A DNA stretch of 64,000 nt, from positions 681,071 through 745,070 of the forward strand of contig NZ_FLQT01000003.1 in assembly GCF_900088125.1 (NCBI RefSeq), given 5' to 3'. Under the pieces are notes generated by a model, which ran no database searches, was not told where the DNA came from, and was given only the letters and a program-made list of their open reading frames with translations. Numbering within the stretch: position 1 is the stretch's first letter; each line of letters starts with the position of its first letter. This DNA is from Peptoniphilus pacaensis. Its GTDB lineage: Bacteria > Bacillota > Clostridia > Tissierellales > Peptoniphilaceae. Both the position numbers and the translations under genes were made by a program. Positions 18,456 through 26,061 of the stretch are shown piece by piece.

Positions 18456-19163
18456 TTATTGCTCGTCCAGGGAGAAGATGCCTCTGTACTGTGCCGGCAC
18501 TTTGTTTTGGTAGCCCCAGGAGCGATCGCCGTAGGAGTAGTGCCACCATTCCGAAGGAAGGTTACAGAAGCCCACGGAGGTCATGATGTGGTAGAGCAGG
18601 CGGCGATTGTTGCGAATGGTTTCTGCCTCATCGCCTTCTTCGTCTTCGAAGTAGGTGGTGCGGGTCTTGTCGGTAAAATCGTCGAAGCCCGTACCCATTT
18701 CCAAAAGCTCTCCATTGGGACCCGTGATGGTCAGGTCGATGGCGCCGCCCGTGGTGTGATAGGGGGGCACGTCGTGATTGGGGATGGGATTGGCCACGTA
18801 GGCGCCGATGGCCGCTTCTCTTTCCGCTTCAGGCAGATCCTTCAAATTAAATTCTTCGATGATCTGTTCTCTGTAGGCGTAGTAGAGTTCTTCCTGAAGG
18901 GCGAAGGGGCGCCAGGCGTCCCACACGCAAAAGGCGTAGCCGTCGGGCAAGAGGGCCGCCGCTTCCTGCAGCTTTTCCGCCGCTTCTTTGCGCAAGTAGC
19001 AGCGGGCTTCGCCGTTTTTAAAGCCCAGCTCCGGGTATTGCATGGCGATTTTGATCTTATCGCTCCCTTTTACTTCCACCAGGGGAGAGTCGATAAAGTC
19101 TCTTTCCTCGTATACCGGCGGATCGTCGATGACGGGGATTTTTTTATTGATCCATTGTTCCAT
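18456..19163 (-). CDS. VanX-like D-Ala-D-Ala dipeptidase (M15D)
   Basis: 235-aa zinc dipeptidase. The VanX active-site pattern is intact: DAWRPFALQEELY supplies the conserved Arg, HTTGGAIDLTI carries zinc ligands His and Asp, and SEWWHYSYGD supplies the catalytic Glu and third ligand His. There is no signal peptide, so it should be cytosolic. VanX in resistance clusters destroys D-Ala-D-Ala; stand-alone relatives are thought to recycle peptidoglycan dipeptides. No vanH, vanA or vanRS neighbours are present, so glycopeptide resistance is not supported. It lies 14 bases behind a DUF819 transporter-like gene and shares its operon. Confidence 0.88.
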   Translation of the reverse strand: MEQWINKKIPVIDDPPVYEERDFIDSPLVEVKGSDKIKIAMQYPELGFKNGEARCYLRKEAAEKLQEAAALLPDGYAFCVWDAWRPFALQEELYYAYREQIIEEFNLKDLPEAEREAAIGAYVANPIPNHDVPPYHTTGGAIDLTITGPNGELLEMGTGFDDFTDKTRTTYFEDEEGDEAETIRNNRRLLYHIMTSVGFCNLPSEWWHYSYGDRSWGYQNKVPAQYRGIFSLDEQ

Positions 19164-19177
19164 TTTTTACCTCTTTC

Positions 19178-20419
19178 CTAAGCACCTAAGATACTTCCGA
19201 TAATGACACCGGCATAGGTTCCGACAACATAGCCCAAGGAGCCCACGAGCATGGTGGGACCGACGAGGTCCGCCCAGCCTTGGGAGATGGCCATGCCGGC
19301 TGCCGTGGTCGGCCCGCCGATATTGGCGTTGGATGCCAGGATGCAGTCTTCCAGGTCAAATTTCAACAGTTTGCCGCCAAGGAAGCAGAAGATCATATTG
19401 ACCAGTACCATAAGGGCGGTAAAGAGGAACAGGGCGGGCGCTTCGGTGATGATTTGCATAACGGATGCGGGTACCCCGATGACGAAGAGGAAGAGATAGA
19501 TAAAGTAGGTGCCGATTTCTTGGGAGCCGTTTAATTTTTGTACCTTGTCTTCCGCATAAGTTGCCACCAACATAGAAATGGTCGTGATCCAAACATATTC
19601 CGAGGAAAGGAAAGTGTTAAGCATTCCGAGACCCGAGGAGTCCGTGGGAATCACATTGCCCAGGCCCGCGCCGATAAGCTTGGCAAAAAAGACTACGGAC
19701 ACGGAGTAGGCCAGGTTCATGGCAATGTCTTTCAGGGAAATGTCCTTGCGAGACCAGTAGGCCGAGGCCTGTGTTTGCGCATCGCCTAAACCTTGGGATT
19801 CCACCTTTTCAATATAGGGGTGGGGAAAGTTTCTGCGGAATACGGCGAGGCCCGCAATGCTGATCAGGACGAAGAAGTAGATGGCCATCAACAGGTTGTC
19901 GGCCACGGTGGTGGCGCCGATGGTTTGGGAAGGCACGTCGAATTGACCTGCCAAGGCGGCAAAGTTGACGCCCCCGCCGATATAAGAACCGGTCATCATG
20001 GCCGCTACGCCGGCGGCATCGGGTACCATGTCTTTCAATAAGGTGAAGGCCAATAGCGCCCCGACTACCGTTCCCACGGCGCCGATTAAAAAGACCACCA
20101 ACATGCGGCCCGTTTCGCGCCAAATCTTGGTCATATTACATTGCAGGAGCAAGAGGGGGATCCCCAGGGGAACCGCATAGCCCCAAATAATATCATCGTA
20201 GAGGACGCTATTCGTAGGGAGGATGGCAAGATTGGAAAGAACCAGGGCGATGATCAGGGCGATGATCGCTCCCGAAATTTTAGAAGCCCAGTGGTATTTT
20301 TGTTCCAGAAAAATTGCCGCGCTGACGGACACGAGCAGAATGAATAGTAAGGACCAGGTATCTTCGGGAGATATCAGGCTCGCTCTGCCCAGAGTCGATT
20401 CAAAATAACTGCTAAACAT
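19178..20419 (-). CDS. DUF819 family membrane protein (putative transporter)
   Basis: 413 aa with about ten or eleven hydrophobic segments. The series GAVGTVVGALLAFTLLKDM, then GSYIGGGVNFAAL, and later ASNANIGGPTTAAGMA matches the DUF819 (YjcL-type) family. Its glycine-rich half-helices resemble those of secondary carriers. The start ATG at 20419 follows AAAGGAG; the longer frame to 20473 lies in the leader. It precedes a VanX-like dipeptidase in one transcription unit, so uptake of a dipeptide or D-amino acid compound is a reasonable inference, not a known function. Confidence 0.85.
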   Translation of the reverse strand: MFSSYFESTLGRASLISPEDTWSLLFILLVSVSAAIFLEQKYHWASKISGAIIALIIALVLSNLAILPTNSVLYDDIIWGYAVPLGIPLLLLQCNMTKIWRETGRMLVVFLIGAVGTVVGALLAFTLLKDMVPDAAGVAAMMTGSYIGGGVNFAALAGQFDVPSQTIGATTVADNLLMAIYFFVLISIAGLAVFRRNFPHPYIEKVESQGLGDAQTQASAYWSRKDISLKDIAMNLAYSVSVVFFAKLIGAGLGNVIPTDSSGLGMLNTFLSSEYVWITTISMLVATYAEDKVQKLNGSQEIGTYFIYLFLFVIGVPASVMQIITEAPALFLFTALMVLVNMIFCFLGGKLLKFDLEDCILASNANIGGPTTAAGMAISQGWADLVGPTMLVGSLGYVVGTYAGVIIGSILGA

Positions 20420-20495
20420 AAGACGTTCTCCTTTTCTGTAATATTCAAAGGATTCGGTGTGAAAATAACACATCTACACTTTATTCCTTTAAATA

Positions 20496-20524
20496 AGAAT
20501 ACCACTAGTGTAAGTTGTCGTCAA
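20496..20524 (-). promoter_or_regulatory. Promoter of the DUF819-dipeptidase operon
   Basis: On the minus strand TTGACG (20519-20524) and TATTCT (20496-20501) are 17 bases apart, with TGG directly before the -10 box. Confidence 0.65.
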
Positions 20525-20531
20525 TATACAT

Positions 20532-20575
20532 AAACCTCCCGCAGACGGAATTCTTTATCCCGCCTCGGGAGGTCT
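20532..20575 (-). terminator. Possible terminator after the DUF523 gene
   Basis: CCTCCCG (20535-20541) and CGGGAGG (20566-20572) pair across a 24-base loop. The T-run on the minus strand is short, so function is uncertain. Confidence 0.45.
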
Positions 20576-20586
20576 TATTCGCAAAA

Positions 20587-21003
20587 TTATATATCTTCCA
20601 CATCCACGGCCCGGATGCCTTCTTCTTCCAGCAACCGGGCGAAGACGCCTTTTCCCTTCACCCGCCTGCCCGTGAAGCTGCCATCGTAGATTTCGTTCAC
20701 GCCGCAAGAGGGGCTACGGGACTGAAGGATCACCATCTCCGCGCCGGCATCCTTTACTTTTTTCAGCGCCGCCCGGGCGCCTTTTCTGAATGCCTCGTCT
20801 ACGGAGCGGCCGTTTTTCTGCCGCACCTCACCATCAATAATTTCGGCGGGATCCCGCGGCGTGGGCAGGCCGCCCATGACTTCCGGGCAGATGGGCACCA
20901 CGCTGTGGCCCTTTAAAAATTCATGCAATCTTTCGGAATAATTGTTTCCTCCGTTGTACTTGCAATTCTCGCCCAATAAACAGGCGCTGACGCCGATAAT
21001 CAT
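20587..21003 (-). CDS. DUF523 family protein
   Basis: 138 aa. The opening IIGVSACLLGENCKYNGGNN, the middle VVPICPEVMGGLPTPRDPAE and the pair LQSRSPSCG are diagnostic of DUF523 (YbbK-type), a small cytosolic family with conserved cysteines and unknown function. The conserved Cys positions (8, 14, 45 and 103 approximately) could bind metal or an iron-sulfur cluster; that is inference. The start at 21003 follows AAGGGAG, and the longer frame to 21039 lacks a site. It appears monocistronic. Confidence 0.85.
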   Translation of the reverse strand: MIIGVSACLLGENCKYNGGNNYSERLHEFLKGHSVVPICPEVMGGLPTPRDPAEIIDGEVRQKNGRSVDEAFRKGARAALKKVKDAGAEMVILQSRSPSCGVNEIYDGSFTGRRVKGKGVFARLLEEEGIRAVDVEDI

Positions 21004-21155
21004 CTTTCGCTCCCTTCCGCACACCTTCATCCCTCTCACTGTTTATTCATATCCCATGGCCCCGGCCTTTACGCTCTTTTGCCGAATCCGCCAGGGCGAG
21101 CAAAATTTGTTTTTCGAAAATAAATGAAATTTATAGACACGCCTCGCCTAATGTA

Positions 21156-21184
21156 TTGCAATCAGTAAGACATCGAATTACAAT
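21156..21184 (+). promoter_or_regulatory. relBE-type promoter
   Basis: TTGCAA (21156-21161), 17 bases, TACAAT (21179-21184), followed by GGGAGG and the antitoxin ATG. No clear palindrome was seen over it. Confidence 0.75.
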
Positions 21185-21208
21185 AGAGGCAACGGGAGGT
21201 GCATTCAT

Positions 21209-21508
21209 ATGAAAGATTCCACAGTCAGCGCACGCGTTGAAAATAATATAAAAAATGAGGCGGAGGATATTCTAAAGCAGCTCGGCGTTCCCGTCTCTGT
21301 CGTCATTAATTCCCTGTACCGCCAAATCATTTATCGTCACGGCATTCCATTCCCCTTAACTGTTCCGTCAGAACCGAAAACAATGGATACCATGTCGGAT
21401 GCGGCCCTCGACGAAATGCTTCAGCACAGCTATGCTCAGTCGACCCGCGGCGAAGGCAGACCCCTCGGGGACGTGTTCGATGAACTTGAAAAGGACCTGC
21501 AAAAGTGA
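21209..21508 (+). CDS. relB: RelB/DinJ-family antitoxin
   Basis: 99 aa. The N-terminal ribbon-helix-helix (TVSARVENNIKNEAEDILKQ, then LGVPVSVVINSLYRQIIYRHG) is the RelB/DinJ DNA-binding module; the acidic C-terminus should bind the toxin. The start at 21209 follows GGGAGG. The stop overlaps the toxin start by four bases (GTGA). It is the second toxin-antitoxin pair in the window and unrelated to phd-doc. Family is certain; exact subfamily is not. Confidence 0.9.
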   Translation: MKDSTVSARVENNIKNEAEDILKQLGVPVSVVINSLYRQIIYRHGIPFPLTVPSEPKTMDTMSDAALDEMLQHSYAQSTRGEGRPLGDVFDELEKDLQK

Positions 21509-21843
21509 ACAACTATGAAATCATCCTTACGCCGGATGCGGAAGCGGACCTTCGCGAGATCAAAGATTACATAGCCGAGACTCTGCAGGTGCCCGAGGTT
21601 GCCTTAAATTACATCCGATCTCTGCGTAAGGAAATGGAAAAACTTTCCTATATGGCAGACAGCATGGCACCGGTGGAACGTGAACCGTGGCACGCGAGAG
21701 GCGTGCGCAGGATCGCTTTCAAGAATTTCTATATCTACTACCGACCGGACGCCGCCTCCGGAAAGGTTTATGTTTTGAATCTAATCTATGCAAGACGAGA
21801 TCAGCTTAAAGCGCTGAAAAATATGGATCTCTATGAAAGATGA
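21505..21843 (+). CDS. relE: RelE/ParE-superfamily toxin
   Basis: 112 aa. The fold markers ILTPDAEADLREIKDYIAE at the start, ARGVRRIAFKNFYIYYRPD in the middle, and VYVLNLIYARRDQLKAL at the end fit the RelE/ParE superfamily. Members are either ribosome-dependent mRNA endonucleases (RelE) or gyrase poisons (ParE). The spacing and the Arg-rich final strand lean to RelE-like, but I cannot decide. It starts with GTG inside the antitoxin stop codon, which should keep toxin translation dependent on antitoxin translation. Confidence 0.87.
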   Translation: MNNYEIILTPDAEADLREIKDYIAETLQVPEVALNYIRSLRKEMEKLSYMADSMAPVEREPWHARGVRRIAFKNFYIYYRPDAASGKVYVLNLIYARRDQLKALKNMDLYER

Positions 21844-21844
21844 A

Positions 21845-21875
21845 AAGCAGTTCTCTTCCAGGGAACTGCTTTTTT
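21845..21875 (+). terminator. Terminator of the relBE pair
   Basis: AAGCAGTTC / GAACTGCTT, nine-base loop, six T residues, directly after the toxin stop. Confidence 0.88.
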
Positions 21876-21883
21876 GCATAAGA

Positions 21884-21904
21884 AAAGCATCCCTCGGGAT
21901 GCTT
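21884..21904 (-). terminator. Terminator of the nicotinamidase-like gene
   Basis: AAAGCATCCC / GGGATGCTTT with a short loop, placed between convergent genes. On the minus strand it ends in TTTTCTT. Confidence 0.7.
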
Positions 21905-21941
21905 TATGGGGTTGCCGGTGCCCGGCGTTTTTCAGCTGAAA

Positions 21942-22499
21942 TCAGTCTTCCAAAACCGGAATTTTCCGTTGTTTCAAATCCGCGATGTTTTTCTCGTGGT
22001 CTTTTTCGTCCACATAGGCGACGCCGGGCAGGTAGAGGGCGGCTTTGTGCCCTTTCTCCAAAAGTCCCAGCAAGGTTTCCCGAACGCAGTATTCGCTGGC
22101 GAAGCCCGCCACGTAAAGTTCCCCGCCCACGGCATCTTCCAGCACGTCGCCGGCATCGTTGGTGCCCTTGCAGCCGGAGTATTCTTCCACATCGTCCCGC
22201 TTGCCCTTCTTAAAGACATTGGCGCCGTTCGGGCGAGCGTCTTCTCGGGAAAGCTTATAGAAGCCCTCGTAAAGACTGGCGCCTTCCGTGTTTTCCACGC
22301 AGTGCACGGGCCAAATGCCGCCGTTTTTTTCGAAACTACCGTTGGCGGGGCTGTGCCAATCCGCCGTGTAAACCACCTTCATCTCAGGATCGGATTCCAC
22401 CAGCTCCACTAAATTCTCGAGGGCCGCCTCGCTTCCCTTACAGGCCAAAGAGCCCGAAATAAAATCCACCTGTGCATCTACGATAATCAATGTTTTCAT
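21942..22499 (-). CDS. Isochorismatase-fold hydrolase, nicotinamidase-like
   Basis: 185 aa, the usual nicotinamidase size. The catalytic triad positions are visible: Asp in IIVDAQVDF, a Lys in the middle region, and the nucleophile Cys in ASEYCVRET; DWHS and the WPVHC segment supply metal-site and substrate-pocket residues. PncA converts nicotinamide to nicotinate for NAD salvage. The family also includes pyrazinamidases and other amidohydrolases, so the substrate is probable but not proved. It is 12 bases downstream of a hotdog thioesterase gene in the same direction. Confidence 0.85.
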   Translation of the reverse strand: MKTLIIVDAQVDFISGSLACKGSEAALENLVELVESDPEMKVVYTADWHSPANGSFEKNGGIWPVHCVENTEGASLYEGFYKLSREDARPNGANVFKKGKRDDVEEYSGCKGTNDAGDVLEDAVGGELYVAGFASEYCVRETLLGLLEKGHKAALYLPGVAYVDEKDHEKNIADLKQRKIPVLED

Positions 22500-22511
22500 G
22501 CTTCATCCCTT

Positions 22512-22979
22512 CTACATATTGTCCTTCACGGCCACGGCCACCATCTTCGCCTTGGCACGCACTTCTCCCGCCGCTTCCATTTCCATGGCGACGACCACTT
22601 TTCGCTCGCCGATTTCCTCCGCCGTGGCACGAATGGTCACGGGACTTTCCATGGGCACGGGCTTTTTAAAGTCGATTTCCAAATGCGCCGTTATGAAGCG
22701 GCCGATGACCGTGTCTTTCGTAAGCTCCAGGCCCTTGTCCCGATGCTTGAAATACGCCGCCGATGCCGTGCCGTGGCAATCGAAGAGCATGGCGATCATG
22801 CCGCCGAAAAGATTTTGGGGCACGCCGCCGGTGTATGCCCCCTCCGGCGTCAAGGTGCAGATGCACTCCTCCCCCGCCGGGTAAGATTTCAAGTGCAGGC
22901 CCGCGTCGTTTTTCGGGCCGCAGCCCCAGCAGTGTTGAAACCGCTCGCCGTAAGTATCCTGAATGGCCAATTTATCCAT
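22512..22979 (-). CDS. PaaI/4HBT-type hotdog thioesterase
   Basis: 155 aa. The hotdog core LFGGMIAMLFDCHGTASAA places the catalytic-region acidic residue and helix typical of the PaaI/4HBT superfamily, which hydrolyse acyl-CoA or acyl-ACP thioesters. An N-terminal FQHCWGCGPKND segment, common in this subgroup, could hold a metal. The start at 22979 follows AAAGGAG. It sits upstream of the nicotinamidase-like gene and 38 bases downstream of the MFS gene, so the three may share transcripts. The acyl substrate is unknown. Confidence 0.85.
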   Translation of the reverse strand: MDKLAIQDTYGERFQHCWGCGPKNDAGLHLKSYPAGEECICTLTPEGAYTGGVPQNLFGGMIAMLFDCHGTASAAYFKHRDKGLELTKDTVIGRFITAHLEIDFKKPVPMESPVTIRATAEEIGERKVVVAMEMEAAGEVRAKAKMVAVAVKDNM

Positions 22980-23017
22980 GGTCGTGCTCCTTTCCGAAAT
23001 TTCTCATCACGTGATTT

Positions 23018-24241
23018 TTACCCCTTCGCCGAAGGTTCCATCGCCTTTCCCGCCAAATAAAAGAGGGGTACGGCGGCCAGCTGTGCCGCCACGGAAACGG
23101 CGATCATCAGCCCCAGGTTTACGTCGTAGAGGCTGCCTAAGAGCCAGCTGCCCATGAACCAAAAGATCCCGAAGGAGCATTCAAAGAGGCCGTAGCCCGT
23201 GGCTCGAGCGGATTTGTCCACCATGGTGGCCACGGCGGCCTTCAGCACCGATTCCTGAGCCCCCATGCCCACGCCCCAAAGGGCGACGCCGGTGAGAAGC
23301 ACGGGCAGGCTCTCGGCGTAAAAGACAAGGATGGCGAAAGGCGCCGCCACCACCGTGGCGACCACCAAAGCCCCTACGCCCTTCTTGTCGAAGAGACTCC
23401 CGAAGACAAGGGCCGATGCGGCATCCACCAACATGGCCCCGGCGTAAATGAGGGGCAGATTGCCCGTGGTGATGGTGCCGCCGTAAAGGGCCATGTGCTT
23501 CGTCACGTGCATCAGAATCAGGGCGTAGTCCATAAAGCCGAAGGCGAAGAGGCTGATCCCCGCCATGTAAATTTTAAAGGAGCGCTTCAGCTTCATGGGC
23601 TCGTAAACCGTCTTGCCCCCTTCGAATTCTTCCGGATTGGGGAATTTGCGCTTCGTGACTAAAAGCAAAATCAAGGTCACGGCGCCGGGTACGGCCAAAA
23701 CGGCGAAGGCCGCGGAATAAAGCTGCGCCTGAGGCATGCCCGACTTCGCGCTCATGACGGCAAAGAGCAGCACCGGCCCCAGAAAGGCCCCGATTTGATC
23801 CAGCGCCTCCTGAATGGCGAAGCTCTTCCCCGCCCCTTCACGGCTCGCGGCAAAAGACATAATCGTATCCTTCGCCGGCTTCTTAATGGCCTTGCCCATG
23901 CGCTGCACGATGAGTAGCGCCGATGCCGCCACCCAGCCATGCTCGCCCACGAGGGCCAGGGCGGGCACCGCCGCGATATCCAGCACATAGCCGATCATCA
24001 CCATGGGCCAATACTTCCCCGTCCTGTCCGTAAGGGCGCCGAAGACGTAGCGCATGGCATAGCCCACCAGCTCGCCCAGGCCCGACACGAAGCCGATAGT
24101 GGCCGCCGACGCCCCGAGAAACGAGAGATAGGCCCCCCGCATACTGGCGGCTCCCTCGTGAGTCATGTCCGAAAACAAACTGACCATGCCGAACATCAAA
24201 ATGAACACCATGGCCGGCGAAAGCCTGCGACTTTTTTTCAA
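23018..24241 (-). CDS. MFS transporter
   Basis: Major facilitator superfamily carrier of about 407 aa with twelve hydrophobic segments. MFS loop features include GYAMRYVFGALTDRTGKYW between helices 2 and 3 and SLFDKKG in the second half. The segment FSDMTHEGAASMRGAYLSFL in the first helices resembles a subgroup of putative drug or metabolite exporters. The start is uncertain. A TTG at 24241 has AAGGAAGGG upstream and places the basic KKSRR next to helix 1; an ATG at 24277 would add 12 residues without a ribosome site. Substrate not predictable. Confidence 0.82.
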   Translation of the reverse strand: MKKSRRLSPAMVFILMFGMVSLFSDMTHEGAASMRGAYLSFLGASAATIGFVSGLGELVGYAMRYVFGALTDRTGKYWPMVMIGYVLDIAAVPALALVGEHGWVAASALLIVQRMGKAIKKPAKDTIMSFAASREGAGKSFAIQEALDQIGAFLGPVLLFAVMSAKSGMPQAQLYSAAFAVLAVPGAVTLILLLVTKRKFPNPEEFEGGKTVYEPMKLKRSFKIYMAGISLFAFGFMDYALILMHVTKHMALYGGTITTGNLPLIYAGAMLVDAASALVFGSLFDKKGVGALVVATVVAAPFAILVFYAESLPVLLTGVALWGVGMGAQESVLKAAVATMVDKSARATGYGLFECSFGIFWFMGSWLLGSLYDVNLGLMIAVSVAAQLAAVPLFYLAGKAMEPSAKG

Positions 24242-24317
24242 AATAAACCCTTCCTTCTCTGATCTTTCATCTATCATAAAACAAGGGCCCGGGAGGAACA
24301 AGGGCGTGCGCCTGGAT

Positions 24318-24346
24318 TTTACATTTCCCCGAGATTCTCCTATAAT
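24318..24346 (+). promoter_or_regulatory. Promoter of the AEC transporter gene
   Basis: TTTACA (24318-24323), 17 bases, TATAAT (24341-24346), then AAAGGGGG and the ATG at 24362. The transcript start is thus very close to the ribosome site. Confidence 0.8.
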
Positions 24347-24361
24347 CGAAAGGGGGTTCTT

Positions 24362-25306
24362 ATGACACATTTACTACTCGGCATCAACATTATCTTTCCC
24401 ATATTCTTCGTCCTTTTCGCAGGCTACGCGGCCAAAGAAAAGGGCTTTTTAGACGACGCCTTCGTGAAAAAGGCCACTTGGCTCGTCTTCTACATCGCCC
24501 TGCCCTTCAAACTCTTTAACGACATGCGCACCGCCGACATCCACACCCTGCACCTGCCCTATGTGATCTACATCCTCTCGGGGATCTGCATCATCTTCTT
24601 CGGCACCTGGTTTATCGCCCGCTTCTTTATAAAAGACCGCAAACAACTTTCCGCCTTCGTCCACTGCGCCTACCGCTCCAATTTCGTCTACGTGGGCTTT
24701 CCCATTTTAGACGCCCTCTTCGGCACCCCGTCGGCGGAGCACGTGATGATCGTCACCGCCTTCGGCCTCACCCTCTACAATATTTTGGCCATCTTCATCC
24801 TTACATACTACGGCGAAGATAGCGGCGCCCGCATCGATCCCGCGGCCATCGCCATTAAGGTGCTGAAAAATCCCATGATCATCGGCATATTGGCGGGCCT
24901 CGCCTTTCATTTCCTACGCGTCCCCGTCTACGGCGGCATCACCGACGGCATGGAGCTCCTCGCACGGCTGTCCACGCCCCTGTCCCTCATCCTCATCGGC
25001 GCCAGCCTGGACTTTTCGTCACTGAAAGACGACCTGCCCCTGATCCTCGCCGCCGCCGGCATCAAAAACATCGTCGTGCCCCTTCTCCTCATTCCCCTGG
25101 GCATGGCCATGGGCATGGGCAAGGTGGAACTGGGCATCGCCTACGTCTTTTGGGCCACGCCCTGCGCCGTGAACTGCTTTATCTTCACCCGGGAAATGGG
25201 CTCGAACTACCGCCTGGCATCGAAAATCATTACGGCGAGCTTCCTCCTCGCCATCGTCACCTACCCCGTGGGCATCGCCTGGATGAAAGCCGCGGGACTC
25301 CTGTAA
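24362..25306 (+). CDS. AEC-family (auxin efflux carrier-like) permease
   Basis: 314 aa with about ten membrane helices in two halves, each helix set containing broken helices: RSNFVYVGFPILDALFG in the first half and VFWATPCAVNCFIFTREM in the second. This is the AEC family; characterised bacterial members move malate, malonate or other organic acids. The substrate here is unknown. A near-consensus promoter lies directly upstream and a strong bidirectional terminator follows, so the gene stands alone, divergent from the MFS gene. Confidence 0.87.
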   Translation: MTHLLLGINIIFPIFFVLFAGYAAKEKGFLDDAFVKKATWLVFYIALPFKLFNDMRTADIHTLHLPYVIYILSGICIIFFGTWFIARFFIKDRKQLSAFVHCAYRSNFVYVGFPILDALFGTPSAEHVMIVTAFGLTLYNILAIFILTYYGEDSGARIDPAAIAIKVLKNPMIIGILAGLAFHFLRVPVYGGITDGMELLARLSTPLSLILIGASLDFSSLKDDLPLILAAAGIKNIVVPLLLIPLGMAMGMGKVELGIAYVFWATPCAVNCFIFTREMGSNYRLASKIITASFLLAIVTYPVGIAWMKAAGLL

Positions 25307-25316
25307 AGCCTACGCA

Positions 25317-25354
25317 AAAAGGCTCCCTTGATTACAAAGGAGCCTTCTTTTTTT
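25317..25354. terminator. Bidirectional terminator between AEC and HD genes
   Basis: AAGGCTCC / GGAGCCTT flanked by an A-run on the left and a T-run on the right; it serves both convergent genes. Confidence 0.85.
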
Positions 25355-25937
25355 ACGCCAGTTCTGCCAGTTCTTTTTCCACGGCATCTTCCGTCTCCGC
25401 CATGGCATCCATGGTGCGGGTAAGGAGGGTATCCATATCCCAACCCAGCATGGCGGCGCCCCGCTCGACGATATCGCGGTCCACGCCGGCGGCAAATTTT
25501 TTGTCTTTAAATTTTTTCTTCAGACTTTTGAGTTTCATGTCCTCTACGGAGCCCGATGGCCGCATAAGGGAGTAGGCGTAGATGAGGCCGGTGAGCTCGT
25601 CGGTGGCGTAGAGCACTTTTTCCATCATGTGCTCCGGCTCCACGTCGGCACAGATCTCCCAGCCGTGGCTTACGACAGCGCGGGTGAGTTCGTCGAGGGC
25701 GTCGATTTCCGCCAAAAGCTCCGGCGCCTTTCGGCAGTGCTCTTCCGGATATTTTTCCCAGTCCACGTCGTGTAAGAGCCCGACCATGCCCCAGAAGTCC
25801 GCCTCGTCTTCAAAGCCCAATTCGCGGGCGAAGTGGATCATGACGTGTTTCACCGTGAGGGCGTGGCGCAGGTGAAACCGGTCGGAATTGTATTTCAACA
25901 GCAAATCCAATGCGTCTTTTTCTTTTAGCGTGTTCAT
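25353..25937 (-). CDS. HD-domain hydrolase
   Basis: 194 aa, metal-dependent phosphohydrolase fold. The HD signature is visible: the first His in FHLRHALTVKHV, then GLLHDVDWEKYPE with the HD pair, the later VVSHGWEI and Asp in YATDELTGLI. The family hydrolyses nucleotides or phosphoesters and is often annotated as hydrolase or HDIG protein. Target unknown. Of two ATGs six bases apart, the one at 25937 has the better spacing from AAGGAGG. The C-terminal third is a charged helix rich in Glu and Lys. Confidence 0.85.
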   Translation of the reverse strand: MNTLKEKDALDLLLKYNSDRFHLRHALTVKHVMIHFARELGFEDEADFWGMVGLLHDVDWEKYPEEHCRKAPELLAEIDALDELTRAVVSHGWEICADVEPEHMMEKVLYATDELTGLIYAYSLMRPSGSVEDMKLKSLKKKFKDKKFAAGVDRDIVERGAAMLGWDMDTLLTRTMDAMAETEDAVEKELAELA

Positions 25938-25984
25938 CTTCATCCTCCTTTTTTCTTTTTATACCCTCGGTGGCGTTTTTCCAT

Positions 25985-26020
25985 AAAAAAGACCACATAC
26001 TTTCGTATGCGGCCTTTTAA
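25985..26020 (-). terminator. gdhA terminator
   Basis: On the minus strand GGCCGCATAC, a GAAA tetraloop, GTATGTGGTC, then a run of T. It lies about 40 bases beyond the gdhA stop. Confidence 0.88.
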
Positions 26021-26061
26021 AGTCATTTTATTCTTTTCGAATAGAGTGCTTCTCTTTATCT

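Noticed and set aside
18456-19163. Glycopeptide-resistance vanX
   Set aside because: No vanH, vanA/B or vanRS homologues nearby; a wall-recycling dipeptidase paired with DUF819 fits better.
18321-19181. 286-codon plus-strand frame over the dipeptidase gene
   Set aside because: Antisense to the M15D gene with intact active site; no family similarity and it crosses two terminators.
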